From: Chloroflexi bacterium RBG_16_56_11
Lineage (GTDB): Bacteria > Chloroflexota > Dehalococcoidia > Dehalococcoidales > RBG-16-60-22
Assembly (NCBI GenBank): GCA_001796865.1
Contig: MGNQ01000053.1
Coordinates: forward strand, 36,647 to 42,190
Direction: 5' to 3'
DNA: 5,544 bases
Part shown: piece after piece, positions 5,166-5,544 of the stretch
Layout: each line of letters begins with the position of its first letter
Position numbering within the stretch: position 1 is the first letter of the stretch
Position numbers and translations under genes: made by a program
The notes under the pieces: model-generated
The model's database searches: none
The model's input: only the letters and a program-made list of their open reading frames with translations
What the model was told of the DNA's origin: nothing

Positions 5166-5544
5166 GCGCTCTTTGACGTATTTGCGGTAGAGCTCCTTCG
5201 CCTGAGACTCGTCGAGGGTATTCTTAATAATAGCCCGCCCGTCCGGGAAGACCATGATTTCATTATCGCCGGCCCGGAAGCTCAGTATGTAGTCGTTCCG
5301 CACCAGGTCGGTCACCTCATCGCCGAGTCGCGCGGCGAGGGACTCCAGAGCTACGGATTTGACGCGCACATCCAGAACCTGGACGGCCCGGCTCTGGCCG
5401 CAGAGAGAGGTCACCTTTTCTGTGAATTTTTTTTCGAGGTACTCATATTTGCCCGCGCAGGCCGGGCAGTTCTGACGCGGCTCGACTTTAATGTGGTCGA
5501 AGACACCCCTCCAGACATCGATTAATATTAGGTCGCGGCTGACG
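5160..5544 (-). CDS. ThiF/MoeB/HesA-family adenylyltransferase, C-terminal part
   Basis: The frame is open to the window edge; 127 C-terminal residues are present and the N-terminal ATP-binding domain lies outside. The fragment reads RGVFDHIKVEPRQNCPACAGKYEYL, then TSLCGQSRAVQVLD, a domain with LAARLGDEVTDLVRNDYILSF, and an ending VFPDGRAIIKNTLDESQAKELYRKYV. The CPAC motif, the LCG(R/Q) element with AVQV, and the 'vF.DGRaiI..T.d...A..lY..yv' ending are typical of ThiF/MoeB-type E1-like enzymes. These adenylate the C-terminal glycine of small ubiquitin-like sulfur carriers (ThiS, MoaD) for thiamin, molybdopterin or other sulfur transfer. CPAC is the first half of the usual zinc site; where a second CxxC is expected only one Cys (LCG) is obvious. 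A GTG at 5414 is an internal codon, not the start. Which carrier protein it serves cannot be told here. Confidence 0.82.
   Translation of the reverse strand, partial: VSRDLILIDVWRGVFDHIKVEPRQNCPACAGKYEYLEKKFTEKVTSLCGQSRAVQVLDVRVKSVALESLAARLGDEVTDLVRNDYILSFRAGDNEIMVFPDGRAIIKNTLDESQAKELYRKYVKERV

Overview
The window is compact bacterial DNA of moderately high GC with no sign of a phage, transposon, CRISPR array or RNA gene. Sequence style points tentatively to an anaerobic Chloroflexota/Dehalococcoidia-like or other environmental bacterium: MscL with a zinc-ribbon tail, a long-loop GlgC and a ThiF-type E1 with a long C-terminal extension. No marker here settles the phylum.

Left part, plus strand (1-2446): the 3' end of a flavodoxin-fold/NADPH-dependent FMN reductase-like protein, then a two-gene unit of elongation factor P (efp) and its lysine-modifying enzyme EpmA (GenX/PoxA), 7 nt apart. 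mscL, encoding a large-conductance mechanosensitive channel, follows 66 nt later, probably from its own promoter. Middle, minus strand (2484-4523): glgC (ADP-glucose pyrophosphorylase), convergent with mscL, preceded upstream by an NTF2/SnoaL-like protein of unknown substrate. Right part: a universal stress protein on the plus strand, divergent from the NTF2-like gene across a 149-nt AT-rich promoter region. It converges on the C-terminal part of a ThiF/MoeB/HesA-family adenylyltransferase that runs off the window end. A strong hairpin fills the 19-nt gap between these last two genes.

Functionally the genes are mixed: translation quality (EF-P plus its modification), osmotic emergency release (MscL), glycogen synthesis (GlgC), stress response (USP) and sulfur-carrier activation (ThiF-like). 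Only efp-epmA is a clear functional pair. EF-P has a lysine at the modifiable loop tip. EpmA keeps the alanine that in E. coli favours beta-lysine, although no epmB (lysine 2,3-aminomutase) lies in the window. The points most worth a second look are this modification module, the polyproline tracts in the gene before efp and in epmA itself, the zinc-ribbon tail on MscL, and recurrent extended -10 promoters with adjacent palindromes.
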